Of a stretch of DNA of 64,000 nucleotides, positions 10,735 through 22,841 are shown piece after piece. Numbering within the stretch: position 1 is the first letter of the stretch; every line of letters begins with the position of its first letter. Under the pieces are notes generated by a model. The model was not told the DNA's origin. It ran no database searches and saw only the letters and a list, made by a program, of their open reading frames with translations. This DNA comes from Prunus persica (Eukaryota > Streptophyta > Magnoliopsida > Rosales > Rosaceae). The DNA lies in NCBI RefSeq assembly GCF_000346465.2, contig NC_034010.1:15911248-15975247 (forward strand), given 5' to 3'. A program made the position numbers and the translations under genes.

Positions 10735-11700
10735 AATTTCTATTTTCCTATCGTGCTTTGCTAATGAAGTTTAAGTGACAAGTTTCCAAAAACTTTTTAT
10801 TATCTTTTGAAAGTTAAAATTGCTCAAACCGAATAGTCAAATCCTACATGGATTAAAAGGTTGAAAGAGAGATATCAAAAATAACATATCAAAAGCTTGA
10901 TGTCAAATATTACTTTAATATTTTTTAGTTTTGGACCCCACTATCATTTATTCTCTTTTCAAATTTTATGCATCATATGAGCTCATTTTCTTTTAAAAAT
11001 ATAATAAAATAATATGATATTTGGCGTTTTGAGTAGAGTTCAATATAATTCAAATTTAACATTTTGCATTTGACATCTTCCTAGGAGATGCTCTTAGACA
11101 GTGAATTAGCTAATTACCAAACTATATATAATGAATATATCAATTTTAAAAAAATTACTTTAAAATCAATATTTTCAAAAGGTGACTTATGGTCTTGTAA
11201 TGAAAAGTCGAGGAGCACTACTGACCTTCAACCTGCCCTCATATCAACGAGTAAATATTATTGAATATTAAATAAGTAGAAAGAAGACAAAGACCTAGGT
11301 CTGCAGTCAACATATATTTAAGGTTTTTTTTTTTTTTTTTTCTTTCCTAACTTATAATGTTCTGTTTTTTTTCTACATTCACACTTGACCAGCATGTGCT
11401 CTGAATCTGATTGATATATATGAGTCAATAACGACATGACACAGTATCCACTACTTAAATTAGACTGGACCACATTATCTTTAGACACTTTCAATTAGTG
11501 ATGAAAGTGTGAACGCATTTTCCAATTATCACCCAATTTTTCAAAAGAATTTAGATGAAAAATTAATAAGATATAAGTTGTATTGAATAAAACAGTCCCG
11601 CTCACTTAAGGATTTAAAACTAAGGTCATGTGAGGTTCTATTTAATAAAGGCCATTGGATTAAGGGCTAGTTTGAAATTGTTGTTACTTTTAAAAAAGTT
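10735..11700 (+). repeat. Duplicated receptor-kinase upstream region, copy D
   Basis: This is the longest of the non-coding copies. It has all the shared blocks in order, including TTGACCAGCATGTGCTCTGA. After it, as in copy A, comes a GATTGATATATATGAGTCAA stretch instead of the kinase coding sequence. Copies A and D thus share an extension missing from B, suggesting that the coding sequence in B joins at a duplication breakpoint around 5570. Confidence 0.75.
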
Positions 11701-14700
11701 GCTTCTGTTATGCTTTGAAAATAATTAACTGTAAAATAAAACAGCTTCATATTTGGTAAACAATATTTTTAAAGTATGTTAATACAAAAAAGCAGTGTTA
11801 AAACCATTTAATAAATTTAAATCTAAAATTGATATAATCATGAATAATGACTAAAATATATAGATAGTCTTGCCAATATATATGAATATTTTAGTCATCC
11901 TCGAATAGACTATTTTGCCAACCAATCCGTTTTCTTTTGCTTGCCATTGTGCAAGGCCAAACAAAAGTCCTCAGCAGGATTTCCAATAATTTCTTATGTC
12001 TTACAAAAAAAATTAATGCACAATGTTATTATGATAATTGAATGAGACAATGAACGGTGTTTTCGTGTACCATGGACAGTGAACACAATAAATTGACAAT
12101 CAAAGATTTATATGATGTATATCAGTATACAAATAAAGTTCGTTCCTACTTTGCACAAAAAATAAAAAATAAAAACTAAAATTGAAATGGTTATGAGTTT
12201 CTTTCTGTCAATCTTTTTCATGTTGACTTGGTGCTCATTTTGATTCCAATCTGTTTACTTTTTAGTTATTATATGTACATATAAGATGTGATGGTTTTGT
12301 TTGCTTCTTGCACTTCCTTTTCAATGCTTAGTTTCTTGGGTTTTTTTTCCACTTCTATATAGTCTGCATCAATCAATTGGCACAAGTTTCATTTCTTTCA
12401 AATAGGGAAATTGACCAATGATTATTCTCCTAGTTCATGTGAAGCGGTGCCAAAAAAGAAAAAAGAAAAAAGTTGATGCGAAATTAAGTTCATAGTTTTG
12501 GCGAAACCTATAGTTAGTGTTCTATTAACTCAATAACTAGTTAGCAGTTGAGTGTTACTGTATATATTTTGAGGAGAATGATATGATTCAGTACTTGACT
12601 GAATAAGATAATAAATAAACTGAAACTGCACTTGGATGGTTGTTTCTTAGACTTTGTTTTAATATTCAATTTCTTTGTATGATTTGAAACTTTACAAGTC
12701 TTTAAGAAATACAGATAAATCTCTTGTAAATTTAACTAATTTTGGAGTTGAAATTTCTTTACACTGTTTGGATGAGAGAGTTTAATTTATTTATTTTTAA
12801 TAGAATTTTTAAGGGGTTATTAGATCTAGATCCAAAACAATTAGCTGGTATTGGATTTAGTCCATGCGTTTTTAATTTTAGATGTAGGTCTTTTGACTTT
12901 ATTTCCTTTTTTTGTTGTGTCGATAAAGAACAACTATAAAGAACAAAATGACTGAACCTGATTCAAAGTTGAGCATATATTCAACATAAAATAATAATAA
13001 TAATAAATGAAGAAGAAGAAGCAAAAGTCGATACTATGACTGCATAGCAAATGGATATTAGACCATGCTTCAGCGGTCATTTGTGCCTTGGGATGAACCC
13101 TAACTCTGAAACTCCATTATTTTCTCATTTATTTTAAGTGTTTGGCTTCCTTTGAGCACTAAACTCACTCCGTTATTTCTTTTCTTATGTCAATGTACAA
13201 CATTTAAAAAAGAAAAAAAAAAAAGTCTTCCTAATTAGGTGCTTTACTTACCTTAAATTTAGTAATTTATTATAAAACCACCATAAAAATTTGCTGCAGT
13301 TAATAACTTCATTGTTTCTTACGTTTTATGTGCTCAAGAGTAAATTGGATAAGGAAAGAAATATAATATTGGCTAATTATCTCATTAAGGTAAGTAATCT
13401 AAGATAATGGGCAATATTGGAACAACAAATAATTTTAAAAATATAAAAATCAAAAGATTACATCATACAATATTTAAAAAGGAATGTAATCCTATGTGGC
13501 GCAAAAATCAAAGGACTTGTATCAAAATCACCAAATCCAAGGATTAAACCTAACTTCTGGATGGGAATTTGGATCTGTATCAACTTTTCTAAATTTTTAA
13601 ATGACAAAACTTGAACACCTTAATAATAAAAGTACAAATATAATTTAAAGAAGATTCTAATAATATTTCTCTTTTCAAAGTTGAAAGAGATCCAAGTTTT
13701 ATTCTCTATTTTTTGAAGTATTGTCCACATGTGCGAAAAATTTCAAAAGCAACAAAATTTTCTTTCTGATGTTGATTTTGAAAATTTTCGCCTACAACAT
13801 GTGGACAATAGTAAGAAAAATGGATAAATAATACTTGAACCTCACTTATCTCCCTCAATTAAATTTTTGGGCTTTTCACATATAAGTCCTTTTTAACTTT
13901 ACAATTTATTTTTTGGCCAAATTTTTTAACATTACATTTGAAACACAAAAAATTAATTAATTTTTTATTTTAGAAAAACCATTGGAGCACAATATTGTAG
14001 AAAACACCTTCTTGAATGGAGAAATCTATAACACACTAAGGGGCTAGCTGAGGGCTTTTTCTTCCATTACCTCTCTAAATGTTTTTGTATGGTGCTTTTC
14101 CTAATTTACTATAAATTTTGAGATGCTTAATTTTTTTAAGTGGTTATTTCTTGAAGTCAATTTCAGTACATTGCTGTCAAAATTGGTCACAAGATGCACA
14201 CCTACTAAATTATTCAGGACTAAATTGGTTTCTTATCACGCTTCTGTTTCTCCCCTTCACTATCCACTCCCCTCCCCTCCCCTTTTTTCTCATCTCATCA
14301 TGGCCATAGCTGCAAGTGCCGTGGAAGCACACCCAAATGGGCTTTGGGCTTTGGAATTTGGGCTCCTAGTGCTTGTAGTCCTACACGCAAGAAGAAAATC
14401 TAGAAACATAATTTAAGGCTAATTCGGGAACTCAAACGAGACTTAGATTTTTTTTAATATAATTATTTTTTAATTTTTAATACAAGCATAATCTACTACT
14501 CTATATTAATCTAATCTATAGAGATGGAGATATAAACTTGAATGTAAGGAATTTAACTCACTACCCTAATCAACTAGCATAACCCACATGTGCCAAGTGA
14601 GACTCAAGTATTAGTTTTAGGAGTATGCTTCATTTTACTGAAAAGTAAATAAGCAATCACGCCATGTCCGTAGAATTTACTTTGATGATACTCAGATCCC

Positions 14701-15585
14701 CAAATATGACATTGTTAGGCCAGCCCGTGCTCAACAATTCTAATCAAGCCATCACTAATTTTAATCTTGGAACAAAAAAATTCGTGCTCAAAATGAAAAG
14801 GAACATTCAATTTTCTTCTTCCCATGAATTCCACTCTCTTGGTCAAATGAACATGGAAAGAGATCAAAGCACAAAAGACTATCTTGGTTGACAATATGAA
14901 CTCATAATCGATATTACATTTAGTTCGCTTTCGTGCAACACGAATAAACTACATTTTCATAACATACATTTGCATTCCCAGAAGAAGAGGAAGAGACTGA
15001 ATTCACGGCCTTCCTCCCAATGACTATAATAATTTGGTTATAAATTTACCTCCTCACCTTGCTCGTGAGCAATGGAAGCTGAAAGAATTCCGAGGTCACA
15101 ATTTAAGAATGTCAATGCAGATTCACATTCAGAGATTATTCTTGTGACAAACGAGGGCTCACCCGCAACTGAGTCAAATGATACGACAGAGCTGCGTGGA
15201 AGTCTCTAAGATTCCTCAAGTTCCTAGGAACTGCAGTCAACGCAAGGGAAAGGAGACACCTTATTAGAAATTCATAGTCATGCCAACAATACTTAGTAAA
15301 AATCCATGATACTAGTAAAAATGCAGCATCATTCACTTTATTCATTTGCATTGCTCCATACCCAAGTAACCCCACCTCACCTGACCTAGAAACTCCACAC
15401 CCCCTTGCCCCTTGCACCTACACCACACACTCTCAAGCAAGAACACACACACAAAAGGTCATCAAGAAGTAATACCATGTTGAGGAGCAAAAGAGAGAAT
15501 GGGAGAGAATTCAATGGATGATTTTGGGGAAGGTTTTCTGCTACTGTTCGGTTGAAGAACATGGGAGGATTGGAATCATAAGGAG
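11701..15585. other. Gene-poor intergenic stretch
   Basis: No ORF here has a recognisable domain or splice-linked neighbour. The ORFs at 14118-14416 and 14664-14891 are short, and I could not support them as genes. A GGGCTAGTTTGAAATTG motif near 11664 resembles a MITE end. About 15000-15585 has more mixed composition and may be the 5' flank of something, but I could not build a coding exon in either direction. Confidence 0.5.
13687..13843. mobile_element. Fold-back (hairpin) element, ~157 bp
   Basis: The left arm runs GAGATCCAAGTTTTA ... TATTGTCCACATGT and GCGAAAAATTTCAAAA. The right arm is its imperfect reverse complement: TTTTGAAAATTTTCGC, ACATGTGGACAATA ... TAATACTTGAACCTC. The arms are about 65 bp with a loop under 30 bp, so the transcript would form a long hairpin. 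It looks like a small MITE. No TSD was identified. Confidence 0.6.
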
Positions 15586-15590
15586 AATGG

Positions 15591-15765
15591 TGATAACAGT
15601 ATGATGTGCTAACACGTGTTCTTGCTTAGGTGGCAAGTCTGTTAGCTCTTCACATGCTTATTAGTTTAGGGTAAACACTCTTGAGAAATATACAGAGCTT
15701 TATCTTTAATTCTTTTCTCTGTCTAAACCTAGATCTGAAATACTCTCTTTCCACCATGGTTATCA
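15591..15765 (+). repeat. 5' LTR of the composite Copia (internally deleted)
   Basis: It matches the 3' LTR at both ends but is 175 bp instead of 267 bp; a block corresponding to roughly 21345-21440, including the TATATAAGC-like promoter, is missing. This LTR is therefore unlikely to drive transcription. It ends directly against the primer-binding site TGGTATCAGAG at 15766. Confidence 0.85.
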
Positions 15766-16956
15766 TGGTATCAGAGTGGGTTGCCTATGCGTGAAAGTCC
15801 AATGGCCACACATGCTCCACGTCATTCAAAATGTGCTGTCCACCTGTTAGGCTTGAAAATTCCCCACATGTGCTGGTGCGTGTGAGAATGTTAAGTGAAA
15901 AATATCCCACATTGGAAAGTTGAGAAACCTAGAAAGGACTTATAAGGAGTTGAGCTACTACCCCCATTGCCAATTGGTTTTGGAGTGGAACCTCAACTTC
16001 CTTCATGGTATCAGAGCAGGTTAGCCCACGTGTGAAAGCTCAACGGCCACACGTGCTCCACGTAACCCAATATGTGTTGTCCATGTGCTAGGATTAAATT
16101 TGCCACACGTGCGGGGGCGTGTGAGAATGTGAAGGTAAAACGTCCCACATTAGAAAGTTGAGAAATCTAGCAAGAACTTATAAGGAGTTGGGCTACTCCC
16201 CTCATTGCCAATTGGTTTTGGGATGAAACCTCAATTTCCTTCATGGTATGTGAGAATGTGAAGTGAAAAATATCCCACATTGAAAAGTTGAGAAACCTAG
16301 CAATGACTTAAAAGGAGTTGAGCTACTTTCCCCATTGCTAATTGGTTTTGGGGTGGAACCTCAATTTCCTTCATGGTATCAGAGAGGGTTGCCCACGTGT
16401 GAAAGCCCAATGGCCACACATGCTTCACATCACCCAATACGTGTTGTCCACGTGCTAGGTTTGAAAATTCGCCACACATGCGGGGGCGTATGAGAATCTG
16501 AAGGTAAAAAGTCCCACATTGGAAAGTTGAGAAACCTAGCAAGGGCTTATAAGGAGTTGAACTACTCCCCCTATTGCCAATTGATTTTGGGGTGGAACAT
16601 CAACTTCCTTCATAGTATTAGAGCCGATTAGCCCATGTGTGAAAGCCCAACAACCACACTTACTCTATGTCACCAAATATGTGTTGTCCACGTGTTTGAC
16701 TTGAAAATACGCCACACATGAGGATTCATGGAGAATGTGAAGTGAAAAATATCCCACATTGGAAAGTTGAGAAACCTAGCAATGGCTTATAAGGAGTTGA
16801 GCTACTTCCCCCATTGCCAATTGGTTTTGGTATGGTAAAAAGTCCCATGTTGAAAAGTTGATAAACCTAGCAACGGCTAAGAAGGAGTTGGACTATTCCC
16901 TTATTGCCAATTGGTTTTGGGGTGGAACCTCAAATTCCTTCATGGTATCAGAGCGG
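15766..16956 (+). mobile_element. Tandem TRIM array: six ~125-bp LTRs
   Basis: TRIM LTRs (TGTGAGAATG ... CTTCCTTCA, each with CCCACATTGGAAAGTTGAG and CCAATTGGTTTTGG) lie at 15881-16005, 16120-16243, 16249-16373, 16489-16612, about 16729-16830 (truncated) and 16831-16942. Each full LTR is followed by TGGTATCAGAGC, complementary to the 3' end of initiator tRNA-Met. About 115-bp internal segments end in a GGGGGCG purine tract. The second and third LTRs abut with only 5 bp between them. No coding capacity. The LTR size, PBS and total unit length of about 365 bp fit terminal-repeat retrotransposons in miniature. Confidence 0.85.
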
Positions 16957-19570
16957 AAATGAATATCAGTGGGCTTATGCATGAACTAACAGACTGTATT
17001 AACTGCGAGGGCTATGTCTGGACGAGTAAAGGTAAAATACCTAGTGCCTCAACAATACTACGATACAATGTAGGATCATTGAGAGCAAGACCATCATCTA
17101 TCAAAGCTTGTTGATGAGGTTTGAAGGGCGTACTACAGGGTTTACACCTATGCATGGCAGCCTTCTTGAGTAAATCCTTAGCATACTTAGCCTGATTGGC
17201 AAACACCTTGCCACCAGCCTGATAGTGAATCTCAAGTCCTAGAAAATATTTGAGCTATCCCATATCCTTGAGTTCAAAAATTTCCCCAAGATCACGAATA
17301 ACAGAGTTGACAAGCTCAGGATTAGAGCCTATGAGGACGATGTTGTCAACGTACAATAGAAGAATAAGAATATAAGATGGAGTTTTCTTGACAAAGAGGC
17401 TCGAATCATAAGAGACACTATGAATCCCATAATATGTAAATATCCTATAAATTTGGCATTCCATGCATGGGGGACTTGTTTTAAGCCATATAGGGACTTC
17501 CAAAGTTTGCAGACAAAATCAGGATATGTAGGATCAACAAAGTCTTGGGGCTGCTTCATAAACACTTCCTCTTGGAGCTATCCATGGAGAAAGGCATTCT
17601 TAAAGTCAAGCTGTCATAATTTCCATTGAAATCGAATTGTCAGACTCAAAATCAAACGAATAGTAGTGTGTCAAACCACATGACTGAATGTTTCGTCATA
17701 ATCCAAACCAATATTCTTGGCTATACCCTTGTGCCACAAGTCTAGCCTTATATCTCGAAATGGTACCATCTGCATTCTTTTAATCTTAAAATCCACTTTC
17801 ACCCTACAATGTTTGTATTAGAATGAGAAGGAACTAGAGTCTAAGTGTCTTGTTGTTGAAGGGCTTAAATTTCTTCAGACATGGCTTGTTGCCACTTAGG
17901 CTTTCCAAGGGCTGCCTTAAAATGAGAAGGTGTATCAGGCTCAGAAATAGAATGAAGCTAAGTAATGAGGCTCGAGTATTCAGGAAATTGCCTATGCTGG
18001 ATAGTACCAGACTTAGACCGAGTTTGCATAGGATGGCAATTATTGGTACCAGCTGATATTGAATGAGCAGAAGGCACAAAAGAATCAGATAAACGAGGCA
18101 AGATGACCTCCAGTTGGTCATTTGATAGTACAGACAGCATATAGGTAGCAGAGGTTGTAGCACCAGCAACTGTAGGAGAATCAGAAATGGTAGGAGAAAA
18201 CCTATGTGAGGTAGTAGAATCCATGCTAGGACTTGATAAAGGCTGAGACTCGGAGAAAGAGTGTGGTGGTGATGGCATAATGACCAGGACTGGGGACACA
18301 ACAGATGGAGAAGAATATCATTGAGCCTTGAAGGGGAATACATCTTCATTGTAGATTACATGTCTAGAAATTAGAACTTTCTGATTTTGAGGATTGTAAC
18401 AATTAACTCATTTATATCCCATTGAGAACCCCAAAAAAACACATTGCTGGGAGAGAGGTTCAAGCTTATGTGTATTGTAAGGTCTAAGCAAAGGGTAAAT
18501 TGCTAAACCAAATATTCTAAGAGAAAGCAAATTTGGTAATGTACCATATAACTTGGAATATGGAGATTGCATGTGCAGAGTACGACTTGGCATTCTATTG
18601 ATTAAGAAATTGGCATGTGTAACAGCATAATACCAAAACTGAAGAGGTAGACTGGCTGTAGTTAGAAGAGCAAACCCAATTTCAATGATATGCCTATTTT
18701 TCCTCTCGGCTACTCTATTTTGTTGAGGGATATAAGGACACGATATGTGATGAACGATGCCTTTAGATGCTAAAAATTCAGCAAACACCTTACTCGTATA
18801 CTCTCCTCCACCATCGAATTGAAAGAATTGAACATGAGCTTGATAGTGATTAACAATATATGCATAAAACTTGCGAAAGATTGAGAAAACATCTGATTTA
18901 TTTATTAAGGGAAACACCCACATGAACCAGGTACAATCATCAATGAGAGTAAGATAATATATGTAGCCTCCTAAATCAATACAAGTAGAAGGCTCCTAGA
19001 CATCGGAGTGCAGCTTAGAAAAAGTTTGGAAGATATGGTAGAAGAAGAAGGAAAAGGCAATTTATGCTTTTTTCCTTGTAAACATGATTCACAAAGAGAA
19101 GATGTAGAATCTGGAGAAACAAAAATGTGAGAGGCCTTGAGGATGTGTTGAAGCACTTCATCAGTGACATGTACCAGTCAGAGATGCCATAGTTTAGTCT
19201 ACACTTGTTGTCCAAGCAAAGCATGGGATCCTGATGAAATCACAGAATCTGTACAAACCGATGAGGTTGATGTACTTGGGGAAGAGACATGCTCTTTATT
19301 TGCGACTGAAGAAGCTAATGGAGCTAAGCAGTTTGTGGGAGAGGCCTTGAACCCTGATGAAAGGAACTAAGGAATGGAATAGAGGCTTTTATTACTCTGA
19401 CCCCAAAATAGAAGTGTGTTGGTTTGTTTGTCCTGCACAAATATGTGATGCTAAAAAAAAATAACCCGCAATTGTTATCGCGACAGAGTTGATATACAGA
19501 GAGGAGATTTGTGGCAAGCTTAGGGACATGATATATTGTATTTAAATGTAAGGTGCCTGGTAAAGCAGTT
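16957..19570 (-). pseudogene. Copia pol fragment, reverse orientation (GAG-pre-integrase to partial RNase H)
   Basis: On the minus strand, in order: GAG-pre-integrase zinc-knuckle-like region (LCESCLQGKKHKLPF, about 19060-19200), integrase core (FQFDGGGEYTSKVFAEFL and NRVAERKNRH, 18408-18923), a Ser/Thr-rich linker (about 17960-18300), reverse transcriptase (FVCKLWKSLYGLKQ, then ILLLYVDNIVLIGSN; 17255-17640), and the start of RNase H (CSTPFKPHQQ, 17012-17206), stopping at 16957. Frames are broken by stops and shifts, and gag and LTR are absent. Its RT half is nearly the mirror of 19588-20711. Confidence 0.85.
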
Positions 19571-19587
19571 AAAGTAGAAGAACCAAT

Positions 19588-21266
19588 ATGATTGATTCTC
19601 CTATAGTTGCTGGTGCTACAACATCTGCTACCTCTATGCTGTATGTCCTATTAGATGACCAACTGGAGGTCATCTTGCCTCGTTTATCTGATTCTTCTAT
19701 GCCTTCTGCTAATTCGATTCCTAAGCCTGATACACCTTTTCATTTTAAGGTAGCCCTTGGAAAGCCTGAGTGTCAACAAGCCATGTTTGAAGAAATTCAA
19801 GCCCTTCATCAACAAGGCACTTGGACTTTAGTTCCTTCTCCTTCTAATACAAACATTGTAGAATGCAAGTGAATTTTTAAGATTAAAAAGAATGCAGATG
19901 GTACCATTTTGAGATATAAGGCCAGGCTTGTTGCACAAGGGTATAGCCAAAAAATATGGTTTCGATTATGACAAAACATTCAGTCCTGTGGTTTGACACA
20001 CTACTTTTCATTTGATTTTGAGTCAGGCAGTTCAATTTCAATGGAAATTACATCAGCTTGACATTAAGAACGCCTTTCTTCATGGAAAGCTTCAAGAAGA
20101 AGTGTTTATGAAGCAGCCTCAAGGCTTTGTTGATCCTACATATCCTGTTCTTGTTTGCAAACTTTAGAAGTCCCTATATGGCTTAAAACAAGTGCCTCGT
20201 GCATGGAATGCCAAATTTACAGGACATTTACCTACTATGGGATTCACAGTGTCTCCTTCTGATCCGAGCCTCTTTGTCAAGAAAACTTCATCTGATATTC
20301 TTATTCTTCTATTGTACATTGACAACATCATCCCCACAAGCTCTAATCCTGAGCTTGTCAACTCTATTATTCATGATCTTAGGGAAGTTTTCAAATTAAA
20401 GGATATGTGACAACTCAAATATTTTCTAGGACTTGAGATTCACTATCAGGCTGATGGCAAGATGTTTGTCAATCAGGTTAAGTATGCTAAGGTTTTACTC
20501 AGAAGGCTACCATGGATACGTGTAAACCCTGTAGTATACCCTCCAAACCTTATCAGCAAGCTTTGACAAATGATGGTCTTACTCTCAGTGATCCTACATT
20601 GTATCGGAGTATTGTCGGGGCACTGCAGTATTTAACCTTTACTCGTCCAGACTTAGCCTTCGCAGTTAATACAGTCTCTCAGTTCATACATAATCCCACT
20701 GATATTCATTTTGGTTTTGTCAAACGAATTCTCAGGTATCTACAAGGCACTTTGTAGTATGGGATCACTTTCTCTCTTGGCACTATGCTTCTCAATGGCT
20801 ATTGTGATGCTGACTGGGCAGGTGACCCAAATACTTGTCGATCCACCACTAGCTATGCAGTTTTTCTTGGTCATAATCCAATCTCTTGGGCTTCTAAGAA
20901 GCAAGCTTTAGTTTCACAGAGGCAGAATATCGTGCTCTTGCTCATTGTGCTGCAGAGATTTCATGGATTAGACAACTGTTGCACGATTTACATATGGTTA
21001 TTCCTAAAGCTCCAGTTTTACACAGTGATAACTTGTCTACCTTAGCACTGAGTGCTAATCCGGTGCTTCATTCTCGTATCAAGCATATGGAGATAGATTT
21101 CAACTTCATTAGAGAGAGAGTTCAAAACAAAGACCTCATTGTTCAATACGTTTCGACTGATGAGCAAGTGGCTGATATTCTTACAAAGGGTCTTCATAGT
21201 CCCCTGTTTGTCAAACACTGTGCCAATCTCAGTCTTGGCTCACCCCCAACTGAGATTGAGGAGGGA
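19588..21266 (+). pseudogene. Copia RT-RNase H fragment, forward orientation
   Basis: Begins in the integrase-RT linker (VAGATTSATSMLYVLL), continues through RT (FMKQPQGFVDPTYP, SLYGLKQVPRAWNAKF, with the FVDD-type box read as LLYIDNI) and RNase H to HSRIKHMEIDFNFIRERVQ and the terminal VADILTKGLHSPLF. In-frame stops occur near 20166 and 20408, and frameshifts occur near 19877 and 20500. The polypurine tract TTGAGGAGGGA precedes the 3' LTR. Confidence 0.85.
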
Positions 21267-21533
21267 TGATAACAGTATGATGTGCTGACACGTGTTCTTG
21301 CTGAGATGGCAAGTCTGTTAGCTCTTCACCTGCTTATTAGTTTGATTAGTTAGTCTGTTAAGCATGTTAGCTTAGTAAAGAAAGTCATCGTTACACAACT
21401 ATATAAGCTTGGGTTCGGTTCATTTCATCATTATGTAAGAAAGCACTCCTGAGAAGTATACAGAGCTTTGTCTTTCATTCTTTTCTCTGTCTAAACCTAG
21501 ATCTGAAATACTCTCTTTCCACCATGGTTATCA
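21267..21533 (+). repeat. 3' LTR of the composite Copia
   Basis: 267 bp, TG...CA bounded, with TATATAAGC near 21400 as a plausible TATA box and a following TSD AATGG. The short LTR would fit Ale/Retrofit-type Copia, which is an inference. Confidence 0.85.
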
Positions 21534-21863
21534 AATGGATGTTCCTTGTTTAATCTTCTGAAAGAATTTGAACTAATTGTGCCACAGTTAAGCCTTTTTT
21601 CTGTCCAATTTCTACTTACATACACAATACAATGTCTCACTTTCAGAGGTGGCCCTTGAGTTCAAGGGAAGAGAGGGAAAGCAAAGAAATCCAGAAATGG
21701 TTATATTATCATATCGCCTCTTTCTTAATGTACAAAAAATTTGGTCCCCAATTTGTTAGGCTAAAAATAAGTTAGACATGCAGTCTCCCCATTTCTCGTA
21801 TTCTATTCTGGAATAAAAAAGGGCTTCCCCACGTTCAAGGAAAATCCTTTCCTGACCTGGAGG

Positions 21864-22833
21864 CAGTCACATATCTACAAAGTGGGCTGTATGGGCTACA
21901 GCCCATGCTAAATTTTTTTTGTATTTGTAATACCATATAGTATTCTTAAGAGAAGAAAATAAATTATTAAAAAAAAAAAAAAAACCTTAATGGAGATAGC
22001 CCATCCCAAAATTGAAAGCAGAGCCCACTCATCAAGCCTTAGTCAAACTAACGTGGGTTCAATGCAAAAGATGCAAGTCGTGCTTCGAATTGTCAATGCC
22101 TAACTTCAACATCAGGAGATCAACCACGTCCCGGCCCATGCCTGATGATCACCCACTTTGAGTTCCTCCAAACCCTGGTCCTGGTACTAAGGGCTAGAAT
22201 TGTGTTTATGGGCTGTTATACTATGATCACAGTTCCACTTACGGCCTCTTTGGATTTGATACGTTTACATTTTTATCCGAGCAAGGGCAACTAGCTATCC
22301 CTGATGTGATCTGGGTAGGGACTCTTCAATAAGGTGAACTTGAATGACTATTTTCATGGTCATGATAATCCAATAGGAGGGATTTTGGGGTTAGGCAAGG
22401 GTCACCCCACAGGTATTCAAAAATTATTATTATTAAGACATTGTCGTGGAGCTTGGTGTGGAAAATAGGGAGCGGAAATTACGGATGTGGAGCTCGAGGA
22501 ACGCAGGAAAAATAAAAAACGGGTGTCATAATGGATGTTTATAAAAGGAAACAATGGGAGAAAACAATCACAACTCAAAAGACAAAAAACATAGCTCTGC
22601 CAATTTTCTTCCTTCCAATTTCTCTCGATCTAAACTCAGAAATAAAATGGCCTCTTCATTCCCATTTTCTCTCAATCTATTGCCACGCCTAATTTTCATT
22701 TATGAGACTTATCATATTTTAGCACTGACTAAGTGCATTATTTTTTGTTATTAATTAAATTCACTCGTGCCGTCGAGTTATATTGTAAGATAAATCCAAC
22801 TCATGCCATTTTAAATTCCTAGATCCGTCCCTG
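21864..22833. mobile_element. Non-autonomous hAT-like DNA transposon
   Basis: The left end CAGTCACATATCTAC and the right end (reverse complement CAGGGACGGATCTAGG) are imperfect terminal inverted repeats of the CAG-x-GGATC hAT style. The flanks are CCTGGAGG (21856-21863) and CCTCGAGG (22834-22841), an 8-bp TSD with one mismatch. At 970 bp, it has no transposase; the 66-codon ORF at 22554 has no recognisable features. Confidence 0.65.
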
Positions 22834-22841
22834 CCTCGAGG

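Larger units (their letters stand above)
15591..21533 (+). mobile_element. Composite Copia/TRIM retroelement with perfect TSD
   Basis: Flanked by the 5-bp duplication AATGG at 15586-15590 and 21534-21538. The 5' LTR is 15591-15765 and the 3' LTR 21267-21533; both begin TGATAACAGTATGATGTGCT and end CCACCATGGTTATCA. The interior is not an ordinary Copia. It runs in order: a TRIM array starting at the primer-binding site (15766-16956), a protease-to-RNaseH segment in reverse orientation (16957 to about 19570), then an RT-RNaseH segment in forward orientation (about 19588-21266). No frame is open through the polymerase, so it is non-autonomous. The shared outer TSD shows that the whole arrangement is bounded as a single insertion or was rearranged after it. 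Confidence 0.85.

Noticed and set aside
15766..16956. Regularly spaced repeats reminiscent of a CRISPR array
   Set aside because: Repeats are 125-bp LTRs with tRNA-primer sites, spacers are homologous to one another, and the DNA is plant nuclear.
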